From positions 41,813 through 105,812 of the forward strand of contig NZ_JARGYC010000006.1 in assembly GCF_029168335.1 (NCBI RefSeq): 64,000 bases of DNA. Reading direction: 5' to 3'. A model generated the notes under the pieces. It saw nothing but the letters and a program-made list of their open reading frames with translations. It had not been told where the DNA came from and did not search any database. The position numbers were made by a program, and so were the translations under genes. Shown piece by piece: positions 17,925 through 29,248 of the stretch. Numbering within the stretch: position 1 is the first letter of the stretch; every line of letters begins with the position of its first letter. Origin of the DNA: Psychromarinibacter sediminicola. GTDB taxonomy: Bacteria > Pseudomonadota > Alphaproteobacteria > Rhodobacterales > Rhodobacteraceae.

Positions 17925-19844
17925 TTGGGCAACGCCAGAAATATCGCGTTTTGGGTCGTACTATTCCTGCTGATCCTTGCGCTGTTCAACCTGTTCTCGG
18001 GCGGTCAGTCGACCATGACCACCCGGTCGATCAGCTATTCCGACTTCGTGCAGCGGGTCGAGAACGACAATGTCGCCTCGGTCACCATCGACGGCGAACG
18101 CATCCTGTTCCGCGGCGCCGACGGCCAGGACTACAGCACGATCCGGCCCGATGACGCCGATGTGACCGGCATGCTGATCGAGAACGACGTGACCGTCACC
18201 GCGAAGCCGCAGGAGCAGTCGGGCTTCCAGACGATCCTGATGACCTTCCTGCCCTTCCTGCTGCTGATCGGCGTCTGGATCTATTTCATGAACCGGATGC
18301 AGGGCGGCGGCCGCGGCGGCGCGATGGGCTTCGGCAAGTCCAAGGCCAAGCTGCTGACCGAAAAGCAGGGCCGCGTGACCTTCGACGACGTCGCCGGCAT
18401 CGACGAGGCGAAGGACGACCTCGAAGAGATCGTGGAATTCCTGCGCAACCCGCAGAAATTCTCGCGTCTGGGCGGCAAGATCCCGAAAGGCGCGCTGCTG
18501 GTCGGCCCGCCGGGTACCGGTAAGACCCTGCTGGCCCGCGCCGTGGCCGGCGAGGCGGGCGTGCCGTTCTTCACCATCTCGGGCTCCGACTTTGTCGAGA
18601 TGTTCGTGGGCGTGGGTGCGTCCCGCGTGCGCGACATGTTCGAGCAGGCGAAGAAGAACGCCCCCTGCATCGTGTTCATCGACGAGATCGACGCCGTCGG
18701 CCGCTCGCGCGGCGTGGGCTATGGCGGCGGCAACGACGAGCGCGAGCAGACGCTGAACCAGCTTCTGGTCGAGATGGACGGCTTCGAGTCGAACGAAGGC
18801 ATCATCATCGTCGCGGCGACGAACCGCCCCGACGTGCTGGACCCCGCGCTGCTGCGCCCCGGCCGGTTCGACCGGCAGGTGCAGGTGCCCAACCCCGACG
18901 TGCGCGGCCGCGACAAGATCCTGGGCGTCCATGCCCGCAAGGTGCCGCTGGGCCCCGATGTGGATCTGCGCATCATCGCGCGCGGCACGCCGGGCTTCTC
19001 GGGCGCGGATCTGGCGAACCTGGTGAACGAGGCGGCGCTGATGGCCGCCCGCGTGGGCCGGCGGTTCGTCACGATGGAGGACTTCGAGAACGCCAAGGAC
19101 AAGGTCATGATGGGCTCGGAGCGCCGCTCCATGGTCATGACCGACGACGAGAAGAAGCTGACCGCCTATCACGAGGCGGGCCACGCCATCGTCGGCCTGA
19201 ACGTGCCGCAGCACGACCCGATCCACAAGGCGACGATCATCCCGCGCGGCCGGGCACTGGGCCTGGTCCTGGCGCTGCCCGAGCGCGACCAGCTGTCGGT
19301 GACGCTGACCAAGTACAAGTCCAAGATCGCCATGGCGATGGGCGGGCGCGTCGCCGAGGAGCTGATCTTCGGCAAGGAGAACGTGACCTCCGGCGCGGCC
19401 TCGGACATCCAGCAGGTGTCGAAGATCGCGCGCGCGATGGTGACGCAGTTCGGCTTCGCCGAAGAGCTGGGCTACGTGGATTATGCCAACGAGCAGCAAT
19501 CCTACCTGGGCCCCTACGGCGCCGGCACCAATCACTCCGACGACATGCAGCAGCGCATCGACGCCAAGGTGAAGGAATTCATCGACGAGGGCTACGACAC
19601 GGCCAAGCGCATCCTCACCGAGAAGAACGAGGATCTGCACCGGCTGGCCCAGGGGCTGCTGGAATACGAGACGCTGACCGGCGACGAGATCACCAAGGTG
19701 ATCGCGGGCGAGCCGCTGAACCGCGGCGACGACGAGGACGACCACACGACCGGCGGCACCGCCTCGGTCACGGCGATCCCCAAGACCAAGCCCAAGCCGC
19801 GGCCCTCGGGCGACAGCGGCGGGATGGAGCCGGAACCCACCTGA
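17925..19844 (+). CDS. ftsH: ATP-dependent zinc metalloprotease FtsH
   Basis: A 639-residue membrane AAA+ protease. Two transmembrane helices flank a small periplasmic domain (about 5-25 and 105-125). Walker A GPPGTGKT is at about 193-200, Walker B IVFIDEID follows, the second region of homology is near 300, and the zinc motif HEAGH starts at 416. The start is TTG at 17925 (MGNARN-), with GGAGGAG eight bases upstream; an earlier TTG at 17910 would place that ribosome site inside the gene. It degrades unneeded or damaged membrane proteins and regulators such as LpxC in E. coli. A strong terminator follows. Confidence 0.96.
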   Translation: MGNARNIAFWVVLFLLILALFNLFSGGQSTMTTRSISYSDFVQRVENDNVASVTIDGERILFRGADGQDYSTIRPDDADVTGMLIENDVTVTAKPQEQSGFQTILMTFLPFLLLIGVWIYFMNRMQGGGRGGAMGFGKSKAKLLTEKQGRVTFDDVAGIDEAKDDLEEIVEFLRNPQKFSRLGGKIPKGALLVGPPGTGKTLLARAVAGEAGVPFFTISGSDFVEMFVGVGASRVRDMFEQAKKNAPCIVFIDEIDAVGRSRGVGYGGGNDEREQTLNQLLVEMDGFESNEGIIIVAATNRPDVLDPALLRPGRFDRQVQVPNPDVRGRDKILGVHARKVPLGPDVDLRIIARGTPGFSGADLANLVNEAALMAARVGRRFVTMEDFENAKDKVMMGSERRSMVMTDDEKKLTAYHEAGHAIVGLNVPQHDPIHKATIIPRGRALGLVLALPERDQLSVTLTKYKSKIAMAMGGRVAEELIFGKENVTSGAASDIQQVSKIARAMVTQFGFAEELGYVDYANEQQSYLGPYGAGTNHSDDMQQRIDAKVKEFIDEGYDTAKRILTEKNEDLHRLAQGLLEYETLTGDEITKVIAGEPLNRGDDEDDHTTGGTASVTAIPKTKPKPRPSGDSGGMEPEPT

Positions 19845-19852
19845 CAGGAAGA

Positions 19853-19880
19853 GCCCCCGCGCCCCGGCGCGGGGGTTTTT
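19853..19880 (+). terminator. Rho-independent terminator after ftsH
   Basis: A GC-rich stem, CCCCCGCGCC paired with GGCGCGGGGG, is followed by TTTTT at 19876-19880. It starts about nine bases after the ftsH stop and ends the tol-ftsH operon. Confidence 0.9.
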
Positions 19881-19892
19881 CCTTGACCGGCA

Positions 19893-19962
19893 CCGTTTTC
19901 TTGGAAAGAAAACGGATCGGATTGTTTGCAACAATCCGGGCCGGAGTTTTACAAAAACTCCG
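19893..19962. repeat. Three consecutive short perfect hairpins
   Basis: Three inverted repeats stand in a row, each with a three-base loop: 19893-19915 (stem CCGTTTTCTT, 10 bp), 19918-19938 (stem CGGATTGTT, 9 bp) and 19942-19962 (stem CGGAGTTTT, 9 bp). Gaps between them are two and three bases. Each stem has a different sequence, so they are not copies of one element. The array lies between the ftsH terminator and the MOSC gene. Its role is unknown; it could be a mobile palindromic element, extra transcription stops or an RNA-stability block. Confidence 0.85.
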
Positions 19963-20047
19963 ATAACGGGCGCCCCGTCCGATTGATTGCCTTCCCCCGA
20001 AACGGTCGCCATTCTGCACGCGCAATCCGACCCGGAGGTTTTCGCCC

Positions 20048-20632
20048 ATGCCCGCGCTCGTCCGCACCGACCATTCCGCCCGCATCACCTGGCTCGGCCG
20101 GGTGAAGGACCGCGACGACAGCCTCTTGGCCGACCCGGTGGAACGCATCGAGGCCATGTTCGACGGGTTCGCGGGCGAATGCCACGGCGGCGCGACGCGG
20201 CCCGCCTGTTCGCGTTTCACCATGCTGCACCCGAAGGGCACCGAGATCCGCAACACGCGGCAGATCTCGATCCTCTCGGCGGAGGAACTGGCCGAGATCG
20301 CCGCCGCCATCGGGCTGGAGACGCTGGACCCGGCGCTTCTCGGCGCCTCGATGGTCGTCGAGGGCATTCCCGATTTCAGCCACGTGCCGCCGGGCGCGCG
20401 GCTGCAGGCGCCCTCCGGCGCGACGCTGACCGTCGACCTGGAGAACGGCCCCTGCCAGTTCCCCGCGAAGGAGATCGAGCGCGTGCATCCCGGCCACGGC
20501 AAGGGGTTCAAGCCCGCCGCCGAGAGCCGCCGCGGCGTCACCGCCTGGGTGGAACGGCCCGGCGCGCTGGCCGTGGGCGACACGCTGGGGCTGTTCGTGC
20601 CGACGCAGCCGGCCTGGCGTGGCGGGTCCTGA
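20048..20632 (+). CDS. MOSC domain-containing protein
   Basis: A 194-residue protein with the features of the MOSC (molybdenum cofactor sulfurase C-terminal) domain. The key Cys occurs in LENGPCQFPAKEI at about 138-150, and the preceding beta-rich region fits the fold. MOSC proteins carry or transfer sulfur to the molybdenum cofactor. CGGAGGTT lies ahead of the ATG at 20048. It appears to be a single-gene unit. Confidence 0.85.
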   Translation: MPALVRTDHSARITWLGRVKDRDDSLLADPVERIEAMFDGFAGECHGGATRPACSRFTMLHPKGTEIRNTRQISILSAEELAEIAAAIGLETLDPALLGASMVVEGIPDFSHVPPGARLQAPSGATLTVDLENGPCQFPAKEIERVHPGHGKGFKPAAESRRGVTAWVERPGALAVGDTLGLFVPTQPAWRGGS

Positions 20633-20703
20633 CGGCGAAGCGCGCCGCCCGCCCGCCGGCGTAAGCCGTTTCTTAACCCGGGTCGCCTAGACCGGCCCGG
20701 GCC

Positions 20704-21813
20704 ATGACCCTGATACCCGACCTCATCGAGCTGTCCTCGATCGGCAGCGACCGGACCTACACCCCCGGCCCGGACGGGGGCGGGGAGATCCTGGGCGTCG
20801 TGGACGACGCCGTCTATTCCGGCGACGGCGACAACCCGCCGGGCGAGATCGTCGAGCTGAACGAGACCGCCTCGGGTGGCGGCGTTCTGACGATCGGCGA
20901 CACGGCCTACAGCATCGAACTCGTGGTACCCGGCACCGGCGGAGTCGACCTGGCCTTCGCCGACGGAACTTCGCTCACCCTCACCGGCGACGGCGGAGCC
21001 ACGGAGGTGGTGTTCATCGTCGCCACGCCGACGAACGGCGGCGCGGTGCGATATTTCATGGCCGTCGACGACACCGCGGCCGGGGGCGACCTTCCGCCGA
21101 TCACCTCGATCACCACCCATGCGCTCGACTGGGACCCGGCCGGCGACGATGTCAGGATCAACCTCGATGTGGACAACGCCATCTCGGCGGTCTGCTTCGC
21201 CGCCGGCACGCGGATAGCAGTCCCGGGCGGGACGCGGCCGGTGGAGCGGCTGCCGCCCGGGCAGGTCGTGCAGACGATGGATCGCGGCGCGCAGCCGGTG
21301 CGCTGGACCGGGCGGGCGGTGCTGACGGCGCGGGATCTTCGGGCGCATCCGCATCTGGCGCCGGTCCGCTTTGCGCCCGGCGCGCTGGCCGCCGGCCGCC
21401 CGCACCGCGCCCTGACTGTCTCGCCGCAGCACCGGATCCTTCTGTCCTCGCCCATCGCGGCGCGAATGTTCGGCTGCCGCGAGGTGCTCGTGCCCGCCGT
21501 CAAGCTCACGGGGCTTGCAGGGGTCGAGCAGCTGACAGGGGCCGGCGGCGTGACCTACCACCACCTTCTGCTCGACCGGCACGAGATCATACTGGCCGAG
21601 GGCGCGGCCACCGAATCCATGCTGCGCGGACGAGAGGCGCTGCGCGCGCTGCCGCCGGAGGCCCGCGACGAGATCGCCCGGCTTTTCCCCGACGCCCCGG
21701 TCGAGCGCCCGTCCGAGGCCGCCCGTCCGATCCAGGCGGGGCGCGGCCGGCTTGCCCGGCTGATCCTGCGCCACCGCAAGAACGGCAAGCCGCTGTTTCC
21801 TGCCCCGCCCTGA
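20704..21813 (+). CDS. Hint (Hedgehog/intein) domain-containing protein
   Basis: A 369-residue protein. The N-terminal part (about 1-160) is Asp/Gly/Thr-rich and beta-structured. A Hint domain begins at Cys164 (CFAAGTRIAVPGG) and includes the conserved block LTVSPQHRILL with the TxxH-type His. No Asn is seen at the end of the domain, so it is Hedgehog-like rather than a splicing intein. Such Hint_2 proteins are frequent in Rhodobacterales and are thought to self-cleave, but their targets are poorly known. Confidence 0.85.
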   Translation: MTLIPDLIELSSIGSDRTYTPGPDGGGEILGVVDDAVYSGDGDNPPGEIVELNETASGGGVLTIGDTAYSIELVVPGTGGVDLAFADGTSLTLTGDGGATEVVFIVATPTNGGAVRYFMAVDDTAAGGDLPPITSITTHALDWDPAGDDVRINLDVDNAISAVCFAAGTRIAVPGGTRPVERLPPGQVVQTMDRGAQPVRWTGRAVLTARDLRAHPHLAPVRFAPGALAAGRPHRALTVSPQHRILLSSPIAARMFGCREVLVPAVKLTGLAGVEQLTGAGGVTYHHLLLDRHEIILAEGAATESMLRGREALRALPPEARDEIARLFPDAPVERPSEAARPIQAGRGRLARLILRHRKNGKPLFPAPP

Positions 21814-21974
21814 CGGGCCTCCGACCAGCGGACGCTGCGGCAATTCACGCCGCTTTGTCCGGTTGATTACCGCCCCCGCATCGTCTAGGCGAAACTCGAC
21901 CCGCGCTGCGGGCACGCCGGGCCGTTTCCGCGCCCGCCCGAGGATTCAACCGGACAGAGAGGGGCACCGACAAG

Positions 21975-24197
<2,223 letters not shown>

Positions 24198-24214
24198 GCC
24201 GGGTCGTCGACGAG

Positions 24215-24248
24215 AAAAGGGCCGTCCCGCAGCGGGCGGCCCTTTTTC
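24215..24248 (+). terminator. Rho-independent terminator after icd
   Basis: AAAAGGGCCG pairs with CGGCCCTTTT around an inner GC-rich loop, ending in a run of five T. It lies 18 bases after the icd stop. Confidence 0.88.
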
Positions 24249-24285
24249 TTTGGCGTCGATGGTTTTGCGCGGGTGGAAGGCCCGC

Positions 24286-24456
24286 TCAGACGGCCCGGCG
24301 GTCCACGATCACCTCGGGCAGCGTCATCAGCTCGATCAGCGTCTGGCAGAGGCCGCGGCAATCGGTACAGCCGACGCAGGGCTGAGTCAGGGCGGCGACT
24401 CCGCGGCCCAGATCCTGGGTGCGCGGGGCGTGCGCGATATGGCGCTGAATATCCAT
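24286..24456 (-). CDS. Small cysteine-rich protein of unknown function
   Basis: A 56-residue protein from ATG at 24456, with AGGAG six bases upstream. The centre holds four cysteines, CVGCTDCRGLC (pattern C-x2-C-x2-C-x3-C, residues 27-37), followed by a hydrophobic helix-like LIELMTLPEVIV. The spacing could bind an iron-sulfur cluster or zinc, but no known ferredoxin family is recognised. It faces icd tail to tail and is followed by nothing in operon. It is too short for many gene finders, but ribosome site and composition support it. Confidence 0.6.
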   Translation of the reverse strand: MDIQRHIAHAPRTQDLGRGVAALTQPCVGCTDCRGLCQTLIELMTLPEVIVDRRAV

Positions 24457-24545
24457 CGGCGGCTCCTGGGGCCATTGCATTTGCATCGACAAGGAAGGAT
24501 AGCACATTCCGGGGCGTCGTGCAGCTTTTCGGCGCCGCGAATGCG

Positions 24546-24558
24546 GGACAAATTGTCC
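24546..24558. promoter_or_regulatory. Perfect dyad, candidate operator
   Basis: GGACAA-A-TTGTCC is a perfect 13-base inverted repeat about 90 bases upstream of the small cysteine-rich gene. It has the size of a repressor half-site pair. No regulator is recognised from it. Confidence 0.3.
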
Positions 24559-24684
24559 GCGTCCCCGCGGCAATGCGGTCGGCCGCCCTCCGCGGAGGTG
24601 GATCGACGTGCGTTCGATGCGGTGTTTCGGGCAATGCGGCACGGCACAGGATAACGGCCGTGCGCTTCGGCCAACCGTACGGCG

Positions 24685-24713
24685 AAAAAGGGGCGGGCAA
24701 CTGTGCCCGCCCC
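24685..24713 (-). terminator. Rho-independent terminator after ileS
   Basis: On the minus strand GGGGCGGGCA pairs perfectly with TGCCCGCCCC around a four-base loop and is followed by TTTTT. It lies about 33 bases beyond the ileS stop. Confidence 0.9.
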
Positions 24714-24746
24714 GCCCGTTTTCTGAAGACGTGCCCGGCCCGCGGC

Positions 24747-27716
24747 TCAGCCCAGCGCGTCGTCGCAGCGGCTGCAGACGCCGGGATGCGACTGGCTGCC
24801 CACCTCCGGCAGGATCTTCCAGCAGCGCTGGCACTTCTCGCCCTCGGCCGTCTCGAAGACGACGCCGACGCCTTCCACCTCGGGCAGGCGGAACGCCTCG
24901 GACGGCATCGGATCGCCGGTCAGCCAGATGGCCGAGGTGATGCAGATATCCTCGAAATGCACCGATCTCGCGGCCTTCAGCACCTCGGCGTCGCGGATAT
25001 GGACCACCGGCGCCGCCTCCAGCGAGGCGCCGATCACCTTGTCGCGCCGCTGGATTTCCAGCGCCGCCGTCACCACCCGGCGCACCCGCCGGATACCGGC
25101 CCATTTCGCCGCCAGCGCGTCGTCCAGCCACTCCGCCGGCGTCTCGGGGATATCCACCAGATGCACCGAGGACTCGTCGCCGGGGAACCGCTCCAGCCAT
25201 ACCTCTTCCATGGTGAAGACCAGGATCGGCGCCAGCCAGGTGGTCAGCCGGTGGAACAGCAGGTCCAGCACCGTCCGCGCCGCCCGCCGCCGCAGGGAAT
25301 CGTCGGCGTCGCAGTAGAACGCGTCCTTGCGGATGTCGAAATAGAAGGACGACAGGTCGCCGGTCGCGAAGTCGAACAGCGCCCGGAACACGCCCTGGAA
25401 GTCGTAGGCGTCATATCCCGCGCGCACCCGCGCATCCAGCTCCGCCATCCGGTGCAGCACCCAGCGCTCCAGCTCCGGCATGTCCTGGGCGGCGACGCGC
25501 TCGCCCTCGGAGAACCCGGCGAGGTTGCCCAGCAGGAAGCGCATCGTGTTGCGCAGGCGGCGGTAGCTGTCCGCCACGCCCTTCAGGATTTCCGGCCCGA
25601 TCCGCTGGTCGCCGGTATAGTCCGTCTGCGCCACCCAGAGCCGCAGGATGTCGGCGCCGTACTGCTTCACCACCTCCTCGGGGACGATGGTGTTGCCCAG
25701 CGACTTGGACATCTTGTTGCCCTTCTCGTCCAGCGTGAACCCGTGGGTCAGCACGCCGCGATAGGGCGCCCGGCCCTTGGTGCCGCAGGCCTGCAGCATG
25801 GACGAGTGGAACCAGCCCCGGTGCTGGTCGGTGCCTTCGAGGTAGAGGTCGGCGATGCCGTCCTCCGCCCCGTCCGCGCGGTCGCGCAGCACGAAGGCAT
25901 GGGTCGAGCCGCTGTCGAACCAGACATCGAGAATGTCGAAAACCTGCTCGTACTCGTCGGGGTTCACGACGCCGTCCAGGAACCGCTCCTTGGCGCCCGG
26001 CTTGTACCAGGCGTCGGCGCCCTCTTGTTCGAAAGCATCAAGGATCCGCTGGTTGACCGTAAAATCGCGCAGCAGAAAGTCCGGATCGTCCGGTTTTGCG
26101 CCCGTCTTCACGAAGCAGGTCAGCGGCACGCCCCAGGCCCGCTGGCGCGACAGCACCCAGTCCGGCCGCGCCTCGATCATCGAATGAATGCGATTGCGCC
26201 CGGTCCGCGGCGTCCATGTCACCAGCTCGTCGATCGAGGTCAGCGCCCGCTGCCGGATCGTCTTGCCATAGGTGTCCTGCCCGTCGCCGACCTCGCGGTC
26301 GATGGCGGCGAACCATTGCGGCGTGTTGCGGAAGATCACCGGCGCCTTCGACCGCCAGGAATGCGGATAGGAATGCTTCAGCCGCCCGCGCGCCAGCAGC
26401 GCGCCGACCTCCACGAGCTTGTCGATCACCCGCTTGTTGGCGTCCTTCTCCTTGCCCTTGTGATCGAAGATCAGCGCCCCGCCGAAGAACGGCAGGTCGG
26501 CGCGGAAGCTCGAATCCTCCAACACGTTGTAGGTCATCGGCAGGCCGTACTTGCGCCCGATCTCGTAGTCGTCCGCCCCGTGGCTGGGCGCGGTGTGGAC
26601 AAAGCCGGTGCCCGCCTCCTCGGTCACGTGATCGCCCGGCAGCAGCGGCACGTCGTAGTCCCACTCGCCCTCCGCGCCTTCGGCGCCCTGCAGCGGATGC
26701 GCGCAGGTCAGCCGCGACAGTTCCTCGGCCGAGACATCGCGCAGCCGGCGGTACATGCTGTCGTCCAGCCGCGCCTGGCTCATCGTCTGCTCGGCCAGCG
26801 AATCCGCCATGATGTAGCGCTCGCCGATCCGCGCCCAGCATTCCTCGGGCCGGCCGGTCACCTCGTAGAGGCCATAGGAGATCTCCGGCCCGAAGCAGAT
26901 CGCGCGGTTCTGCGGGATGGTCCAGGGCGTGGTCGTCCAGATCACGACATAGGCGCCCTGCAACTGCGAGGCCAGCAGCGCCTGGTTCGGCCCGTCATAG
27001 TCGCCGCCCTCGTCGCCCAGGTCGAAATCGGCGTCGCCGCCCTTCACGGCGCGGAACTTCACCCAGATCGTGTGGCTCTGGTGGTCGTGGTATTCCACCT
27101 CGGCCTCGGCCAGCGCGGTCTTTTCCACCGGCGACCACATCACCGGCTTGGACCCCTGGTAGAGCGTGCCGTTCATCAGGAAGGTCTGGAACTCCTCGGC
27201 GATCACCCGCTCGGCGTGGAAGTCCATCGTCAGGTACGGCGCGTCCCACTTGCCGGTCACGCCCAGCCGCTTGAACTCGTCGCGCTGGACGTCGATCCAG
27301 CCCTCGGCGAACTCGCGGCATTCCCGGCGGAACTCGACGACGTCGACCTTGTCCTTGTCGAGCCCCTTCTCGCGGTAGCTCTGCTCGATCTTCCACTCGA
27401 TCGGCAGGCCGTGGCAGTCCCAGCCGGGCACGTAGCGGCTGTCGCGGCCCATCATCTGCTGCGACCGGACCACCATGTCTTTCAGGATCTTGTTCAGCGC
27501 GTGGCCGATATGCAGGTGGCCGTTCGCATAGGGCGGGCCATCGTGCAGGATGAAGGGCGGGCGGTTGCCCGCGCCCGCGCGCAGGCGGTCGTAGACGCCG
27601 ATCTTTTCCCACCGCTCCAGCCAGCCGGGCTCGCGCTTGGGCAGGCCGGCGCGCATCGGAAAGTCGGTTTCGGGCAGGTTCAGCGTGTCTTTGTAGTCAG
27701 GCGTGTCGGCACACAT
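24747..27716 (-). CDS. ileS: Isoleucyl-tRNA synthetase
   Basis: A 989-residue class I aminoacyl-tRNA synthetase. The HIGH motif is at 69-72 within PYANGHLHIGHALNK, the KMSKS loop in KGNKMSKSLGN at about 630, and a C-terminal zinc knuckle CQRCWKILPE...CSRCDDALG closes the protein. It charges tRNA-Ile with isoleucine and edits valine. The ATG at 27716 (MCADTPDYKDTLNLP) is chosen because homologues begin with this segment; the frame is open slightly further upstream. A leaderless short ORF and promoter lie 80-170 bases ahead. Confidence 0.97.
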   Translation of the reverse strand: MCADTPDYKDTLNLPETDFPMRAGLPKREPGWLERWEKIGVYDRLRAGAGNRPPFILHDGPPYANGHLHIGHALNKILKDMVVRSQQMMGRDSRYVPGWDCHGLPIEWKIEQSYREKGLDKDKVDVVEFRRECREFAEGWIDVQRDEFKRLGVTGKWDAPYLTMDFHAERVIAEEFQTFLMNGTLYQGSKPVMWSPVEKTALAEAEVEYHDHQSHTIWVKFRAVKGGDADFDLGDEGGDYDGPNQALLASQLQGAYVVIWTTTPWTIPQNRAICFGPEISYGLYEVTGRPEECWARIGERYIMADSLAEQTMSQARLDDSMYRRLRDVSAEELSRLTCAHPLQGAEGAEGEWDYDVPLLPGDHVTEEAGTGFVHTAPSHGADDYEIGRKYGLPMTYNVLEDSSFRADLPFFGGALIFDHKGKEKDANKRVIDKLVEVGALLARGRLKHSYPHSWRSKAPVIFRNTPQWFAAIDREVGDGQDTYGKTIRQRALTSIDELVTWTPRTGRNRIHSMIEARPDWVLSRQRAWGVPLTCFVKTGAKPDDPDFLLRDFTVNQRILDAFEQEGADAWYKPGAKERFLDGVVNPDEYEQVFDILDVWFDSGSTHAFVLRDRADGAEDGIADLYLEGTDQHRGWFHSSMLQACGTKGRAPYRGVLTHGFTLDEKGNKMSKSLGNTIVPEEVVKQYGADILRLWVAQTDYTGDQRIGPEILKGVADSYRRLRNTMRFLLGNLAGFSEGERVAAQDMPELERWVLHRMAELDARVRAGYDAYDFQGVFRALFDFATGDLSSFYFDIRKDAFYCDADDSLRRRAARTVLDLLFHRLTTWLAPILVFTMEEVWLERFPGDESSVHLVDIPETPAEWLDDALAAKWAGIRRVRRVVTAALEIQRRDKVIGASLEAAPVVHIRDAEVLKAARSVHFEDICITSAIWLTGDPMPSEAFRLPEVEGVGVVFETAEGEKCQRCWKILPEVGSQSHPGVCSRCDDALG

Positions 27717-27798
27717 GATCTGTGTCCTCGGGTCGGTCCGTGAATTCGGGTGAGGGTCGGCGCGCGGGCGCATACGCCTTGTCCCGGCGTCTCATGGA

Positions 27799-27849
27799 TC
27801 AGAGCGCCGGGCCGGTAATTCGCAGGATGATCGCCAGCCGGTCCGTCAT
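27799..27849 (-). CDS. Possible isoleucine-rich leader peptide of ileS
   Basis: A 16-codon frame, MTDRLAIILRITGPAL, ends 82 bases before ileS. Three of 16 codons are isoleucine (two adjacent). Its ATG lies eight bases beyond a good -10 box, so the transcript would begin at or next to the AUG, a leaderless start like that of rhizobial trpL leaders. No classical terminator with a T-run was found between it and ileS, so control could be translational, or the frame may be chance. Confidence 0.35.
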   Translation of the reverse strand: MTDRLAIILRITGPAL

Positions 27850-27856
27850 GGGGCGG

Positions 27857-27885
27857 CTTATAGGGAAGCGAAAAGGCGGGGACAA
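27857..27885 (-). promoter_or_regulatory. Probable ileS promoter
   Basis: On the minus strand TTGTCC (27885-27880) and TATAAG (27862-27857) are spaced by exactly 17 bases. The match to the consensus is 4/6 and 5/6. It starts 18 bases after the ktrB stop and would give ileS its own transcription start close to 27849. Confidence 0.6.
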
Positions 27886-27902
27886 GCGGGATGGGGCCAG
27901 GC

Positions 27903-29225
27903 TCACCCCAGATAGACCTGCCCGGCCGGATAGGCGACCCGCGGCCGCGTCTTGGTCGCCAGGAAGAAGCCCAGCGACAGCGGCCCGATCCGCCCGAAGA
28001 ACATCATCGCCATGATCACGCAGCGCCCCAGCGTGTCCAGCTCGCCCGTCGCCCCGCGCGACAGGCCGACGGTGCCGAAGGCCGAGGCGACCTCGAACGC
28101 CAGGTCCAGGAAAGCGCCGTCATGCGACAGCGAACACAGGAAGATCCCCAGCATCACCAGCGCCACCGACACGGTGGTCAGCGCCATGACCTTCATCACC
28201 TCCTCCATCCCCAGCGACCGGCCGAAGGCGTGAAGCGAAGAGCGCCGGCGGAAATAGGCGATGGTGGCCAGCACCAGCACGATGGCCGTCGTCACCTTCA
28301 CCCCGCCGGCGGTGGAGGCGGAGCCGCCCCCGATCATCATCAGCAGGATCAGCATCAGCGTCGTGGAATCGTGCGTGGCCCCGATTTCCACCGTGTTGAA
28401 CCCGGCCGTGCGCGGCGTCAGCCCCTGGAAGACCGAGGCCGCCACCTTGCCCCAGCCCGACAGCGGCCCCAGCGTGCCCGGGTTGCTCCATTCCAGCGCC
28501 GCGAAGGTGACGATGCCCCAGGCGGACAGGATCAGCGTGCCTGCCAGCATCAGCTTGGAATGCAGCGACAGCTTGCGGAACGCCCGCCTCCGCGCGATGT
28601 CGTCCAGCACGACGAAGCCCAGCCCGCCCAGCAGGAACATCGCCGGGACGCCCAGCGCGATCACTGGATGCCCGGCCCAGCGGCTCAGCGAGTCGGGCCA
28701 CAGCGCGAAGCCCGCGTTGTTGAATGCCGAGACCGAGTGGAACACGGCCGCCCACAGCCCCGGCCCCCAGCCGAGGTCCGGCACGAAGACCACCGTCAGC
28801 AGCACCGCGCCCGCCGCCTCCGCCGCCAGCGCCACGCCGAAGACCATCTTCACCATCCGCGCCAGCCCGACCATCGAGGTCTGGTTCAGGTCCTCGCGCA
28901 GCACCGCGTTGCCGCCCGGCCCGATGGCGATGCCCAGCGCCTCCATCACCAGCGCTGCGAAGGCCACCAGCCCGAGCCCGCCAAGCTGGATCAGCACCGC
29001 GATCACGATCTGCCCGAACAGCGTGAAGTCCTGCCCGGTCTGCAACAGCACCAACCCCGTGACGGTCACCGCGCTGGTGGAGGTGAACAGCGCCTCCATC
29101 GCCGTCACCGGCCCCGTGGCAGCCATGGGCAGCTTCAGCAGCCCCGCGCCCGCCAGGATGAACCCCAGATAGGCCAGCCCCAGCACCGCCGGCGGCGGCA
29201 GCCGCACCGGTCGCGACAGCCGCAT
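27903..29225 (-). CDS. ktrB: Potassium uptake channel subunit KtrB/TrkH family
   Basis: A 440-residue membrane protein of the Trk/Ktr/HKT family. Four pore segments are suggested by TSTSAVTVTGL, HSVSAFNNAGFAL, LTPRTAGFNTV and AFGTVGLSRG, whose glycines form the selectivity filter. Length is typical for KtrB. The ATG at 29225 is used; a TTG at 29252 that overlaps the ktrA stop (TTGA) would add nine residues and is also possible. With the cytosolic KtrA ring it takes up potassium. Confidence 0.92.
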   Translation of the reverse strand: MRLSRPVRLPPPAVLGLAYLGFILAGAGLLKLPMAATGPVTAMEALFTSTSAVTVTGLVLLQTGQDFTLFGQIVIAVLIQLGGLGLVAFAALVMEALGIAIGPGGNAVLREDLNQTSMVGLARMVKMVFGVALAAEAAGAVLLTVVFVPDLGWGPGLWAAVFHSVSAFNNAGFALWPDSLSRWAGHPVIALGVPAMFLLGGLGFVVLDDIARRRAFRKLSLHSKLMLAGTLILSAWGIVTFAALEWSNPGTLGPLSGWGKVAASVFQGLTPRTAGFNTVEIGATHDSTTLMLILLMMIGGGSASTAGGVKVTTAIVLVLATIAYFRRRSSLHAFGRSLGMEEVMKVMALTTVSVALVMLGIFLCSLSHDGAFLDLAFEVASAFGTVGLSRGATGELDTLGRCVIMAMMFFGRIGPLSLGFFLATKTRPRVAYPAGQVYLG

Positions 29226-29248
29226 CCGCCACGCCCGCCGCGTTCGGC

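Noticed and set aside
17961..20012. A minus-strand open frame of 683 codons opposite ftsH
   Set aside because: Mirror of ftsH codons; no protein-like pattern and it crosses the ftsH terminator and the hairpin array.
24273..27743. A plus-strand open frame of over 1,100 codons opposite ileS
   Set aside because: Its sequence is Arg/His/Gln-rich low-complexity text, typical of a mirror frame in GC-rich DNA; ileS on the other strand has all catalytic motifs.
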